Shown: positions 45,931-57,645 of the stretch, piece after piece
Layout of the letters: the number at the start of each line of letters is the position of its first letter
Numbering within the stretch: position 1 is the stretch's first letter
NCBI GenBank assembly: GCA_029532415.1
Contig: JAQOTA010000052.1
Coordinates: 992,001 to 1,056,000 of the forward strand
Length of the DNA stretch: 64,000 bases
Direction of reading: 5' to 3'
Source of the DNA: Marasmius tenuissimus
Taxonomy: Eukaryota; Basidiomycota; Agaricomycetes; Agaricales; Marasmiaceae
Program-made: the position numbers and the translations under genes
Notes under the pieces: generated by a model
Databases searched by the model: none
What the model saw: the letters and a program-made list of their open reading frames with translations, nothing else
What the model was told of the DNA's origin: nothing

Positions 45931-46338
45931 CTATTTGGATTCCTCGAGTGCTTTAAGTTTTGATTGACGCTGTTGGTTTCGCAATTTGAGGTACTCTGCA
46001 CGAGCTAACTCCATCGGCTGCGGCCCAGTGCTATTCAACGTGAAGGTGATATCAGTGGAAAAGTAACCAAAGTTTGAGATATCCCCACGTACTATTGAAT
46101 CAAGCAGCTCTCCACAACTTTCAACTGTTCCTTGCACGACCAAGCGGCCGAAACTAGCTTTCCCGACATACACTCGGCGAAAGCTTGAACCATGCTATAT
46201 TCAGTCGACGAGTAGGGCGCAGCACGTAAATGAAGTTTGACCTTTTACATGCGGGTCGCATTCCTTGAGAGCCCGAGCCTTGACGGTCTTCAGCAAGTTG
46301 TCTTCCTCGCGACGGGAGAGTGCAGAGAGGGAACTCAT
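45931..46338 (-). CDS. CMC1: Cytochrome c oxidase biogenesis protein Cmc1 (twin CX9C)
   Basis: Three exons: 46242..46338, 46093..46183, 45931..46030; 95 residues. The two CX9C hairpins are intact: CDPHVKAFAEC in the first and CKEQLKVVESC in the second, the arrangement oxidised by Mia40 in the intermembrane space. The N-terminus SLSALSRREEDNLLKTVKAR and the C-terminus MELARAEYLKLRNQQRQSKL fit Cmc1, which binds copper and stabilises newly made Cox1. The start at 46338 is chosen because it gives the usual MSSLS N-terminus; an in-frame non-AUG extension upstream looks spurious. It is divergent from lipoyl synthase with 118 bp between start codons, and convergent with PEX11. Confidence 0.92.
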
Positions 46339-46339
46339 A

Positions 46340-46353
46340 CTAACCCTAACCCC
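46340..46353 (-). promoter_or_regulatory. Telomere-repeat-like motif (two TTAGGG units) in the CMC1/LIP5 divergent promoter
   Basis: Plus strand CTAACCCTAACCCC; on the CMC1 strand it reads GGGGTTAGGGTTAG and ends one base before the CMC1 ATG. Two TTAGGG-type units form a telobox. Proteins that bind telomeric repeats also bind such boxes at promoters of some fungal and plant genes. Function here is inference. Confidence 0.4.
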
Positions 46354-46456
46354 GTTCCTGATTCCGTCGAGCTGACTGAACGGAGTCCCGGAGCCGGGAT
46401 GCCGCCTCCCCAATGTTGTTCTTAGCTAATTTATTCCTTCCTCTCCTCCTCCCGTC

Positions 46457-47949
46457 ATGCAAGCAGTTACTCGTTGCACCCTTCGCAAGTCCCTTGGAAC
46501 ACGACTTTTTGCAACTGCTTCGACTTCTACGACACCAAAACCAGCGAAGTTCAGTAATGAACTAGCGAATGGGCCGAGTCTGGATGACTTCATCTCTGGC
46601 GAAGTGCCGGACCGTGTGGTTCTTGGGAATACTCGAGGGTGAGTGTTCTTGTGTGTATTGCAAATCTGGTTCGCTTATATCTCACATAGTCCACGACTTC
46701 CATCGTATCTCAAGACGTCAATACCGTCTGGACAGTCGTTCAACAAAATTAAAAAGGACCTTCGCGGTTTGGGACTGCACACCGTTTGTGAAGAGGCACG
46801 ATGTCCTAATATTGGAGACTGTTGGGGTGGAAAGGAGGGTGTCTCAGAGGCGGAGGGGAAGCGGGGCGCAACCGCAACGATCATGGTGCCGTGTTGTACT
46901 TTTCTGTTTCACTCCTAACAATACTGAATGAACAGCGTCCTCTAGTTGATGGGCGATACTTGCACTCGTGGATGCCGATTCTGCTCAGTCAAGACTTCCA
47001 AAGCACCACCTCCGTTAGATCCGCATGAGCCGGAGAACACTGCAGAAGCTATCAGTCGCTGGGGCCTGGGTTACATTGTGTTGACGAGTGTTGACCGAGA
47101 CGGTGAGCCGTTTCCGCTGAATTGACTCTGTGCATCGGTACCAATCAATCTCTTCTAGACCTGGCGGATGGTGGAGCACACCACTTTGCTGAGACCATTC
47201 GCAAGATCAAGCAGAAGTACGAGACCAGTTGACACTCGCAAAGTGCTATGCTCATTCTCATATTTATAGGGCTCCACACATTCTAGTTGAAGCGCTCACT
47301 GGTGACTTTGCTGGTTCAATGGAACATGTGTCGGTTGTCGCGAAGTCTGGCTTGGATGTCTATGCGCACAACATAGAGACGGTTGAAGAGTTGACACCGT
47401 TCGTCCGTGACCGACGGGCCACATTCAGACAGAGTCTGAAAGTCTTAGAACACGCGAAGAAAGAAGGCGTCAAGGTCACCAAGACGAGTATAATGCTCGG
47501 TGTCGGCGAGACTCACGAACAAGTTGTGGAGGCTCTCAAAGGCAAGTGAATTACCTCGATCCTTTGTATCCTCTAAGCTCATGATCGTACCGTAGAGCTG
47601 AGGAAGGTTGATGTCGATGTCGTTACCTTTGGACAATACATGCGTCCCACCAAGCGACATATGAAAGTCGACCGCTATGTTGAACCCGCTGAATTCGATA
47701 GATGGAAACAGATTGCTGATGACCTTGGGTTCCTGTACGTCGCCAGCGGGCCCCTCGTTCGGAGTAGCTACAAGGTATGCTCGCTGCACACTTTCACGAA
47801 TTCTATTCGCTCATAGTTCCTGGCAGGCTGGTGAATTCTACATCGAAAACGTCTTACGCGGGAAGGGAAAGGAGAAACAGCTGGCGAAGCTCGTTTCGAC
47901 CTCTGCCGAGACAAGTACTCAGCAAAGCACTAAAGACACTGTATCATAG
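46457..47949 (+). CDS. LIP5: Lipoyl synthase, mitochondrial
   Basis: Seven exons: 46457..46638, 46690..46885, 46946..47102, 47159..47216, 47270..47541, 47596..47774, 47827..47949; 388 residues. An arginine-rich presequence is followed by [20 protein letters not shown]. The auxiliary cluster cysteines lie in [13 protein letters not shown]; the radical-SAM motif is CTRGCRFC. Downstream are [43 protein letters not shown] and [14 protein letters not shown]. It inserts sulfur at C6 and C8 of octanoyl groups to make lipoate on E2 subunits and GcvH. The fifth intron (47542..47595) starts GCAAGT, so it is a GC-AG intron; the GT-AG alternative ends in a stop. Divergent from CMC1. Confidence 0.95.
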
Positions 47950-48248
47950 TTCTTACCATACAAGCCTCTCTGGATATAGACTAGGATATAGCTCAGCTCA
48001 TGCTCATTTAATACACACACACCGTTCCATACAATTATCAACAGTTAGATTACCCGAAAGTTTCGCATGAAGTACAAGGGAGAATACGGACGCCTAACGA
48101 TACGTGTAATAAGTGTACAATAATGGAAGTAGTAAAGTATGGCAGGTTCTACACAATATGAGTATGGGAGAATGTTCGGAGAGCGGCAGAGAGGGAAATA
48201 AAATCCAGAAATAGATAATCAGCTTGTTCTCTAACCAACCATTCACAT

Positions 48249-51200
48249 TCACGAAGCGGCAGGGGCTCCGCCGCGCTTCTTGCCACCTCTACGTCCTCCA
48301 CGAGTGGCTGGCTTCCGTTTTTTACCCCGCGTAGCCCCGCTTTCGTCGTCGTGGCCTTCCGGGTTACCGTTTCCAACGTTATTGCCAGTGCCTCCACCTG
48401 GCTGCCCACCGAAGAAATCATCGCCCTCCTCGTTCCACAGATCTCGCATGGCATCACCTCCAGGCTTAGGTGCCGAACTTGGCGTGCCATTGGCCTGACT
48501 TTGTTCCAAACCAGCCAACTGCTCGTCGTTGAGCAACAATTGTACGATTTCGCTTGGTTTGGCGACATCGGTCAACGTCTTGTTTCCGACGACAATATCT
48601 TGTACCTATAGGAAATATATGAGTGATTGTACCATTGACTTTCAGTAATCCGACTTACATCTTTCTTCACTCGCGCCAACTGGACGATACGTTCGTCAAT
48701 CGTTCCCTTTGTGATCAGGCGATAGACGGTGACTTGGCGAGTTTGACCCAAACGATGAGCACGATCCATAGCTTGAGCGTCGTTAGACGGGTTCCAGTCG
48801 TGATCGTAGAAGACAACTGTATCGGCCGCCGTCAAATTGATACCAAGACCACCAGCACGGGTACTGAGCAGGAAGACGAATATGTCCGGTCTATAGGGGG
48901 GTTCGTTAGAGCAACAAAATACTACCAAACAGAAGTTTACTAACCTCGTCTGCCAGTCTATCACCATGTCCCTTCGATCCTCGATCTTTGAAGAACCATC
49001 CAAGCGAAGGTATTTGTACTGGCGGTAGATCAGATACTCCTCCATGAGGTCCATCATTCGAGTCATCTGGAAGTAAACCAGGACACGATGACCACCAGAT
49101 TTCAGTTCTTGTAGCAGGGAATCCAGCCTCGCAAGCTTCGCCGAGTCGTAAATAAGACGTTTGGCCTCGGGAATTTGCATTTTCGGAAGTGGAAGCTGGT
49201 CAGATGGAGATGCGCCCAACAGTCCACCTGGAGGGAGGTTCGAGAATTGAGATTGATAATCTTTGTACGCGTCATACGACTCCGTCAGGGAATGAGGCAT
49301 GCCATAGAGCGCCAAAGACTCTACAGGCGCCTCCAGCAAGCGAGCTTGGGACTCAAGGAATGTGCGATCGGCGCAATACATAGCTACCGGTGGCGCGACT
49401 GCGCGGGGCATGTACCACCTCAGTTCTGGGCGGGAAAGGCAGGATGTGTTCCATGAAGAAACCGCAATTTCACGAAGTCCGGGGTTGGAGGTGGCACGGG
49501 AATTGATCTCCAGCACAGGGGAGTGAACTCGGAGCGTCGGGAGGGGTGCTTCCTCGGAGATTCTGAAGACGAATGAGTATGGGACCGTTGACCATGTATA
49601 GACACATACCCGAAACGGGAAGCTCGTTCCACTGTCTGAATTTCTTCATCAATCGCCACCAAACTTCGTTTTATCAGGGGCGATACGTGGAGCGAGTGCG
49701 CTTCTTGCGGAGACATGCCAATGATGCGCAGGAATGAGAATGCCGACGATGCTGAAGGAACCATTAGATATCGTTTGTACGATCATCGGAGATTTGACTC
49801 ACATTCGTCGTCATAAACGGATTTGAAGATATGGTCTGTGGACCAGATGTTCATGAGCTTCGACAAGTAGCCGGACTGCTTCGATTCCTCTCGCGGAATG
49901 GTGAGTATTCCTCCGTCTCGATACATCAACTCAGGAACTTCGACGCTGATGGGGTTCTGGGTCGAATATGGGAGGTCGACGAGGTCTCCTTCCCGGGCTG
50001 AGTAGCTGGCCTTTCCGTGATGAGCAAAGGCGAAAGGAGATACCACGTCCGCGCGTTCAAACAATTCAGGATGATTGCAGACCTGGAGAAAGAGGTAAGA
50101 ACACGGGGATTTACACTATGTGGCACCACGACGAACCTTCCTGAACTGCATGACGAGATTCATCAATGACCGAGCGGATTCGGCGTCGCCAATGTTGGCA
50201 GCTTTTTCTAGCAGATCAGCGACTGAGACATTCGCAAGCAGTGCCTTGTAGAGTGCTCTCTGTCGAGCACTCAGATCGACGTAAATATCGATTTCAATCT
50301 TCTCGCTCAGCTCGTTCTGAACATGTTTCTTGACCCTGCGTAACATGAACGGTTTGAGTATCATATGGAGACGTCGAAGCTGATGTTCATTGAGCTTGCC
50401 GCCTTTGTTTTCGGCTGCGTTCTCGATGTCTTTGGAGAACCACTCGTTGAACTCGTCGTGCGAATCGAAAAGACTGGGCATGATGAAGTGGAGAAGGGCC
50501 CAAAGTTCTTGCATGGAGTTCTGGATCGGAGTACCGGTCAATAGTAATCGATTTCGGCAATGGAAACCGAGAAGCGTTTTCCACCGAACACTGGACGAGT
50601 TCTTGATGTTTTGTGCTTCGTCGAGGATCATATATTGCCACTTGACCCTTTGGAAGTACTGTTGGTCTTGAGTAACCTGGTTGGGGTAAACACGTTAGAA
50701 ATCGACTAAAAGACGAAAATAGAGTGATAGCGCACCAGTTGATAACTTGTAATTAGAACATGAAATGGTGCGTCCTGATTGTAACTGATCTCTTTCTTGC
50801 TCCAGAATTTCCTAAGCGTCGCACGGTCCTTGACGTTGCCCCAATAAGGTAGCGCTTTGAGACCGGGCACGAACCGCGTAATCTCCTGTTGCCAGTTGTG
50901 AAGAGTGGAAGCAGGGGCAACAACGAGGAAAGGGCCCCAGATGTCGTGCGTCTCTGCTAGGTAGGACAAGAGGGAGATCGACTGAACAGTTTTGCCGAGA
51001 CCCATCTCATCGGCGAGAATACCGTTAATACCCTGTTCATATAAAGTTGCAAGCCAGTTCAAGCCCTTCAACTGATATTCCTTGAGTTGGGCCATCAACA
51101 TCTTGGGCTGGCCGATCGTAAGCGGTCCGCTCAATGACGTTGGATTCTGGAAATTCAGTTCGTCGGAGTCCACTGAACACGTCCAGTCAGTACCCGTGGA

Positions 51201-53567
51201 ACAAGTGCTGGTGACCACTACTCACAGTCAAGCCCAGCGACATTAATGTCACCATTCTCTTGTTCCTTGGAAGCTGAAAGGCCCATTTTTTGTTCTTTAG
51301 CGAGCTTGATAGCCTCATTTGTCTTCCGTTCCAAGGCAGCTTGAGTATCGAACTCCTCCGCGCGCTGGCGAGCTGCAGCTATGGCCTCTTGAGCGTTGTA
51401 CCTTGCGTGTCGGTAGAGATTCGTTTGATCCTCTGAGATAAAATATCGGTGAGTGACCATCCTTGACGGATCGAAAGTGACTCATACCATCATCGAAATT
51501 AATTTCTTGCAGTGTTCCATCAGGTGCGTCAGCCACGTCTGCTCCAGCCGGAGCATCAGCAGCATTGGCTTCCGTATCACCTTCTACCTCAGCCGCTATA
51601 ATGGGAACGTGAGAATGGTACGGCAGTTAGGGTGGAGGTTGGACTTACTTTTCAACTTGTTCCCGACGAAATGGCTGTACAGTTCCGTTTGACTGATTAA
51701 GAACTCCAACTTACGCGCTTGTCGAGCGGTCTCGCGCCTCTCCTCTTCGAGTTTCTGGCGATCGTTCGCTTCCTTTTGTTCACGCTTGCGTAAGTCTCGC
51801 TCTTCTCGTTCGTTCTTCCTCCAGAATACTTGCATCTCCCTCATAAGCCGCTTCGCTTTCGCCTGTGTATCCTTGGTAGCTTTGTTCGTTTTGGTGAATG
51901 GCCTTCGAGCTTGAAGCACTGCAAGCTTCGCAATCCTTTCGGATTGAGCCACTCTTGCCGCATATCCCAGCGCGTGATATTTATAGACCTGGCGGTGTAG
52001 TCAGCAACCATTTTCTTGTGGAACGAAGAAAAAGGCCCAAACCTTAGCAACATCACGTCTAGCAATATTAGTCCAGACTTTCTTCTGAGCTTCCTCTAGC
52101 GACTTGACGCGTTTGGCCATGGCTGCTTCATCCATCTTCTTCGCTTTCTTGAGAGGAACCACATGTTCGTCGAGCTCATGTATCACCCCGGTATTTACGG
52201 GTGCAGGCGACGAGGGTCTCGATGCATAGGGAGTAATGTCACCGTTCACGGACGGCGGACCAGAAGCAACGTCCATCTCGAATTCTGAGGGGTGGCCGAG
52301 TTTCTTCTTAGCAGCCTTTTTACGAGGCTTCGGTGTGGTATCCTGGCTAGCCATGCCTTTGCCTTTGCCCTTTACCGAAATGCTCTTGCTTGCATCGGCC
52401 TCCCCGTCATCGGCAAAGTCGGTATTTTCCACCTTGCGCTTTTTGGGAACACGGCCATTGGCAGTGGGCCCTTCGAGTTCGTCATCAGAGACGAGACGTT
52501 TTTCCTTCCCTCGCCCGGCTTTTACCACAGATCCGGGTTGAGATCGAGGTATAGGATCGTGAACATCGAGGAGGTCATGGTTATTATCGTCATGGGGAAG
52601 GTCGGAATCGAAGTCATTGGCAGGTGGGTATTCTCCCTGATATTCTTCGAGCTTCGGAGGGGGTAGGCTAGGTACAGATTTGGGAGGGGGTGGAGGGGGT
52701 GGGGGTGAGGGCATTCGCTTTAACTTGTCGGCATAATAGTGTGAGAGACGTTGTGCAGTGAGGGAGGAGCGATCCTAGAATACAGATAAGAGTCAGGACG
52801 TGGCAAAACCAGCTACGTAGTATGTACGCACCTTTGTGGTATTATAGAAGAATTGTTCGACCTGGTTGAAACGCCTTTGCGTTTGGAGGATATATTCGCT
52901 TAGATCCCCAATCCAAATCTCCTCGCAGTCTTCGAGATCAGAGGAGAGGTGCTTGTCATCAGCCCGCCTCGACGAGGCAACTTCGCCCTCGGGAGATATA
53001 TGATGCCGTAAAGGAGAGTCGCGATGTGTAACACCGTCTGCGTTCAGCTGCTTTGCCCGCTGCGACGATTTGCGAGAAGACTATTGTAAGATTAGCTGGC
53101 ATGAACATTCAAAATCGTATAGTTGTACGCACTCGTCGTTGTCCTGACGGACGGTAATCAGAATCAGCTTTTGCATTTTTCCGTCGCTTCCGTGGTGTAG
53201 GCTCTTCCTCCTCCTCATGAGCTGGATCATCCTGGTCAGGGACTTCTTCCGAAGGATGAGCTCGATTGGCGGCACGATGACGGTCGGTCCGGTGGCCTCG
53301 AGTTGAGCGTGAGGATGGCGACCCATTGGGATTCCAATGACCCATCACTGCTTCAGGCTCTTGCTCTCGAGCAACGACGTAGTTGGACGGAATGTGCCCT
53401 TCCGCATAGTCTTCTGCCACATAATGGTTGGAGCGCGATGATAATCCGTTGCGTTCTCCACGGGCATCATCTGGGTGAACACTCGTCACTGGGCGCACGT
53501 TGGAGGGAAAGGATGAGCGTGTCGAAGCTTGAACCGGCTCATCATTCAGAATTCGACTCAGAGACAT
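48249..53567 (-). CDS. INO80: Chromatin-remodelling ATPase INO80
   Basis: Thirteen exons from 53567 down: 53133..53567, 52832..53080, 52043..52774, 51649..51988, 51488..51595, 51226..51432, 50736..51172, 50137..50676, 49803..50082, 49610..49751, 48945..49562, 48659..48890, 48249..48605; 1558 residues. After [12 protein letters not shown] and a disordered region comes the DBINO domain ([20 protein letters not shown]). The first RecA lobe has DEMGLGKT and the DEAQ box [11 protein letters not shown] long insertion, typical of INO80, separates it from the second lobe: [28 protein letters not shown] and [20 protein letters not shown]. The tail ends in glycine/lysine-rich KKRGG. INO80 slides nucleosomes and exchanges H2A.Z. 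All twelve introns close in phase. Confidence 0.95.
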
Positions 53568-54133
53568 CTGAATAGTGGTCGAGAAGAATTATAGAGAGAT
53601 TTAGTGGGAGGAAACGAAGATACAACAACAAACGCACCACGAGAGCTGCTTTCGTGGAACCAGGCACTCCACCCAAGACTGGCCCAAAAAAGCCAGACCT
53701 GGAGAATTGAAACGGAGGAGTTGAAGAGTGAAAGTTGTGCAGAAAAGTAACGGGGAGAGTAGATGGAAGCTGAAAAGAAAGGAAGGCTAAGAGAGGATAG
53801 CGGAAAGGATGGACAGGTGGTGGGAGAGTGGCTGGGTCCTCTATTTCCTCGCATTGATTTGGTCGCTCAACTGTGTTTCGCCGCTTCGCGGCCAAAAAAG
53901 GCACTCGTAATCGTTGAGTTAGCGGTTCCACCGAGTTGGTCCACTTTCGTCGCAAAAATTATTTTCCTCCGTTTATCTTTCATTGGCATAGTATCAACAT
54001 TATATCCTCATCTATGGTACTAGATACATTAGCTGTTCATCGATACTGTCCTTGTTGTGTGTCTCCTTATCCAGACACTGCCATTCCTTGGAATCCTAAA
54101 ACCGCAACAAGTTACCTAAGCGACCTTCTTGGT
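53568..54133. other. Intergenic: INO80 promoter and fumarase 3' end
   Basis: 566 bp. Both flanking genes are on the minus strand, so this holds the INO80 promoter and the fumarase 3' UTR. Overlapping short frames on both strands have no recognisable content. Confidence 0.5.
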
Positions 54134-56272
54134 TTAGTTTTCGGGGTCCGGGTACAACATCAGCTCTGGCCGAACTTTCTGGTCGAATTCCTCGGGGGTG
54201 AGAAGTCCAAGCGCTACAGTAGCTTCCTTGAGTGTCGTTCCCTCCTTATGGGCCTTTTTGGCACATTTGGCAACGTCTTTGGAGTCATAATCAGTAAATC
54301 GGTCGCGTGTCAAGTTGGTGGTGTGACTACTGACTGTCATAACCTAAATGGCTGTTGAGGATGGTCGCCAACATGAGTGACTCATTGAGCAAAGAGTTGA
54401 TTCGCTTCTCGTTGGCCTCAATGCCGACGACACAGTTCTTGGTGAACGAACGAGAACCTGGTGGAAATGTGAGGAAATTGCACAAGAGATCTCATGGGAA
54501 GAACTCCAAACCATCAGCGAGGAGACGAATGCTCTGCAACACGTTTTTGATTATGACTGGTTTGAAAACGTTCAACTATTAAAGCCATGAGGTCAGCTGG
54601 AGTTATTATCTCTAAAAATGTATGTAAATACCTCAAATTGACCGCTGGCACCTGCTACGCTCACGGCGGTCTGGTTACCCATAACCTGGGCAGCAACCAT
54701 GGTTAATGCCTCACATTGGGTGGGGTTAACCTTTCCGGGCATGATGCTGCTTCCTGGCTCGTTCTCTGGCAGGCTCAACTCGCCCAGACCGCAGCGAGGA
54801 CCAGACCCGAGATAACGAATATCGTTGGCAATCTTCATTAGTGAGCATGCAATGACGTTGAGAGCGCCATGCGCCTCAACCAAAGCATCGTGAGCCGCAA
54901 GAGCTTCAAACTGCACGATGTTAGAGATCGAGGGGCGAAGTAGAAAGTACAGGTACCCACTTTGTTTGGGGCGGTCTGGAAGTCCAAGCCCGTAATCTTG
55001 GATATTTCTGCGGCAACCTTCACATCGAAACCTTTTTTGGTGTTCAAGCCCTTGGGAGGATTTAGCGGAGACTTATGAGCTGGCTGTTGAGGATGATACT
55101 CACAGTACCGACGGCAGTGCCTCCTTGTGCCAAAAGGCTCAAACGCGGCAAGACGGCCTGGACACGGTCAATGCCGTTGCTAATCTGCTGAACGTAACCG
55201 CTAAATTCTTGACCCAGTGTCAGTGGCGTCGCGTCCTAAGAGCCTGGTGAATGAAGAAGAATGAGATATTCGAGCGAGATCTTACTTGTAAATGGGTGCG
55301 TCCGATCTTGATGATATGATCGAAAGCCTTGGACTTCGCCTCGAGCGCGTCTCTGAGCTCGGTGAGGGCCGGGATAAGGGATTGGTGAAGCTCGGTCACA
55401 GCTGCAACGTGCATCGCTGTGGGGAATCTGTGGGAACATGTAAGCTGTGAGGCGAGATATGTAGTAAGGAACCGACGTGTCATTGCTGCTCTGGCTCATG
55501 TTAACATGGTCATTCGGATGGACAGGCTTCTTGGAGCCCAGCTCTCCACCCATAATTTCGATGGCACGGTTTGAGATGACCTGAATACTCAATGAGATCC
55601 ATATCTGATATCAAGTCTAGAAACTGAATACCTCGTTCATGTTCATGTTACTTTGGGTTCCACTGCCGGTCTGGAAGACGACGAGGGGGAAATGGTCCAT
55701 CAACTTGCCGGAAATGACCTGGGAGTTTTATCGCTGAGTACTTGAACGTTGCACGAGTGGAATTAGATGATACATCGTCAGCAGCTTGCTGAATAGCTTC
55801 TCCGATCTTGGGGTCCATTCCATACTGAACGTTAACGACAGAGGCAGCTTTCTTGAGAACGGCGAAGGCCTTGATCAGAGGGGGAGGTAGACGCTCAGAC
55901 GGGCCGCCAATGTCAAAGTTTTGCAGGGATCTTAGACACAAAGTTTGAATCTCGCTTCGAGAAAGCAGTATGGTTTACTCACCGCTGTGTCTGCGCTCCC
56001 CAATAGCGATCGACCGGAACTTGGAGGTCTCCAAAGGTATCCTTTTCTACGCGGTATTTCTGAGCCTAAGCCAAGCGTCAGCCAAGCAACATCTTTAAGG
56101 TCAAGCCAGAACATGCCTGGGCCATTGTGGTACTGAATAGCCGAACGGAGGGTGAGTATCTGGGGTGTAGGAATTGCTAGAGGGAGTATTTATCACGTGG
56201 ACCTGGAAGTCAGTATGATGGAGTGCTTACTCTAGTGCACTGTCGCAGAGGTAGCATTCTAGCGGCCGACAT
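54134..56272 (-). CDS. FUM1: Fumarate hydratase, class II
   Basis: Thirteen exons from 56272 down: 56231..56272, 56117..56176, 55983..56059, 55774..55930, 55632..55718, 55477..55580, 55286..55427, 55104..55235, 54961..55050, 54632..54910, 54512..54575, 54335..54457, 54134..54276; 499 residues. The N-terminus [14 protein letters not shown] is a presequence; the mature start is near [20 protein letters not shown]. Active-site regions are intact: [24 protein letters not shown], the signature [11 protein letters not shown], and ILNSHLGYD. It converts fumarate to malate; an internal Met at STTM could start a cytosolic form. The second intron (56060..56116) begins GCATGT, a GC-AG intron. The intron 54458..54511 has a weak GTTTGG donor, but using it gives [16 protein letters not shown] with no gap. 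Confidence 0.95.
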
Positions 56273-56793
56273 TTTGCTGGGTATAGAAAATAAGAAAACA
56301 GAGGACGGTCTACGCCGTTGTAGCTGGTGAAGGAAAAGGAATAATGTAGCGTGGGTGCAAGTTTTACCCGAAATTTCCCGCAAGCAAGACCCTGGGCTTG
56401 CCAGCTATTTGCGGTTCTGAGCTCAAAATTAATGCGACGGAGTCAGAGCCACACAGGCATAACTTCCGCGTCCGAATTCCGGAGTGGACTAGAACGGCTT
56501 CAAATCGCCCTCAAACTCATAAAAAATGTAGAGAACACCTCTTTAGCCTCAGCTCAAGCAGTCCAGTACAGCCAAAGTTACTCATTTCGCCTTTCAAAGT
56601 CGGTCTCTTCGTATCCATTACGTGTGTCATCGTTCGGGTACATTGTTCGCAAGCGCAGGGACCTTATTCGGTGGTGCAAAGGCACTGTAGATGCAGGAAA
56701 GCGTGTGTATCTGACGTGAAGATGGGCCCATATGTTTTACATGAGAGCATGTCGAGAGAGAGAAGGGGTAGGTAGGTACGACACAATGCCAAA
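56273..56793. other. Intergenic: fumarase promoter and RPS28 3' UTR
   Basis: 521 bp. Frames of 122-125 codons overlap here on the plus strand but have no motif and lack splice support. I call no gene. Confidence 0.45.
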
Positions 56794-57167
56794 TCACCGC
56801 AGACGACTGGGAAGCATATTAATGAGATGAATTGGGATCAGGAATCGATATAGGACTCACCGAGCCTCACGCTCAGATTCGAGCAGAGCAAGGATATCGT
56901 TTTCACGGACGGGGCCCTTCACGTTACGAATGATCGTTCGGGTGGTATCGTCCATGAACTCTACACGAACTTGAGTGACACCTCCGCGAGATCCTGTCCT
57001 CCCAAGGACCTGTGCAGCAGTGAATCTCTCGTCAGCCAGAATTATTCCTTCCTTTAATGTTGCAAAGTCCAAGAACCTTGATAACTTTTGCGAGCTTGAC
57101 GGGAGCTTTTGAGTCCTGCGAACAGTAAGTACGAAGATCGAGTATTAGACGAGCAAAGACTCACCAT
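56794..57167 (-). CDS. RPS28: 40S ribosomal protein S28 (eS28)
   Basis: Four exons: 57165..57167 (ATG only), 57077..57115, 56861..57009, 56794..56806 (13 nt); 67 residues, the same as yeast Rps28. It reads [20 protein letters not shown], then [40 protein letters not shown] and ends ARRLR. Rps28 is in the 40S head/platform near the mRNA exit. The intron right after ATG starts GTGAGT. Without the last intron the frame stops after EREAR; joining to the 13-nt final exon restores the universal RRLR end, so I use it. It shares a 478-bp divergent promoter with the DHX29-like gene. Confidence 0.95.
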
Positions 57168-57645
57168 TTTAATGTGAGTCTTGAGGGGAGAGACGACGGA
57201 CAACGACGAAGTGGTTTGTGTTGATTCCAGAAAATTAAGGTTTGATCTCTGCTTATCGATTCGGTCTCCGATTGAAGACCACGTGCCGCAACGCGGCACC
57301 AGTCGTCTCCGGAAGGTCACATAACTCTCGCCCATAGTCGCAACTCCCGAGTCAAGAGCAATCATCCGCTGGCCGACGTCCTTTCATGCTCAAATTTCAT
57401 GCGCATTCCTCAGATAACAACATCAAAGACCTCTTGTCGTCCTCTCAGCGAGTAGCTCTCAATCTCATCTCATCTCCCTTCCTGCAATCGAACTGGTAAA
57501 CTCAACGCGTGCCAGCTTCAAGTTCATACGCGCCACCATCGTCAAAGCATACAACAAAATTAATCTCATCGTATTACTTTCTTAATCTCAGCGCTTACTT
57601 CCACCAAGAAGAGCAAGTCATTGAATTGGCCTTGGGTCATCCGGA
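57168..57645. other. Bidirectional promoter of RPS28 and the DHX29-like gene
   Basis: 478 bp between divergent start codons. It should hold the strong RPS28 promoter. No known ribosomal-protein box is clear to me. No gene is seen. Confidence 0.5.

Noticed and set aside
53763..54023. Plus-strand 86-codon frame upstream of INO80
   Set aside because: It is antisense to the INO80 5' region and matches nothing.
54277..54334. Apparent missing acceptor in the last fumarase intron
   Set aside because: An acceptor inside CTCCAAAG at 54277 joins HLGYD to [13 protein letters not shown] perfectly.
54480..54520. Apparent AT-AG intron or in-frame stop in fumarase after LEFFP
   Set aside because: Using the earlier GTTTGG donor at 54511 removes the problem and gives the exact family length ([13 protein letters not shown]).
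56351..56775. Two overlapping 122-125 codon plus-strand frames upstream of fumarase
   Set aside because: They overlap the likely fumarase promoter and RPS28 3' UTR and have no recognisable composition.
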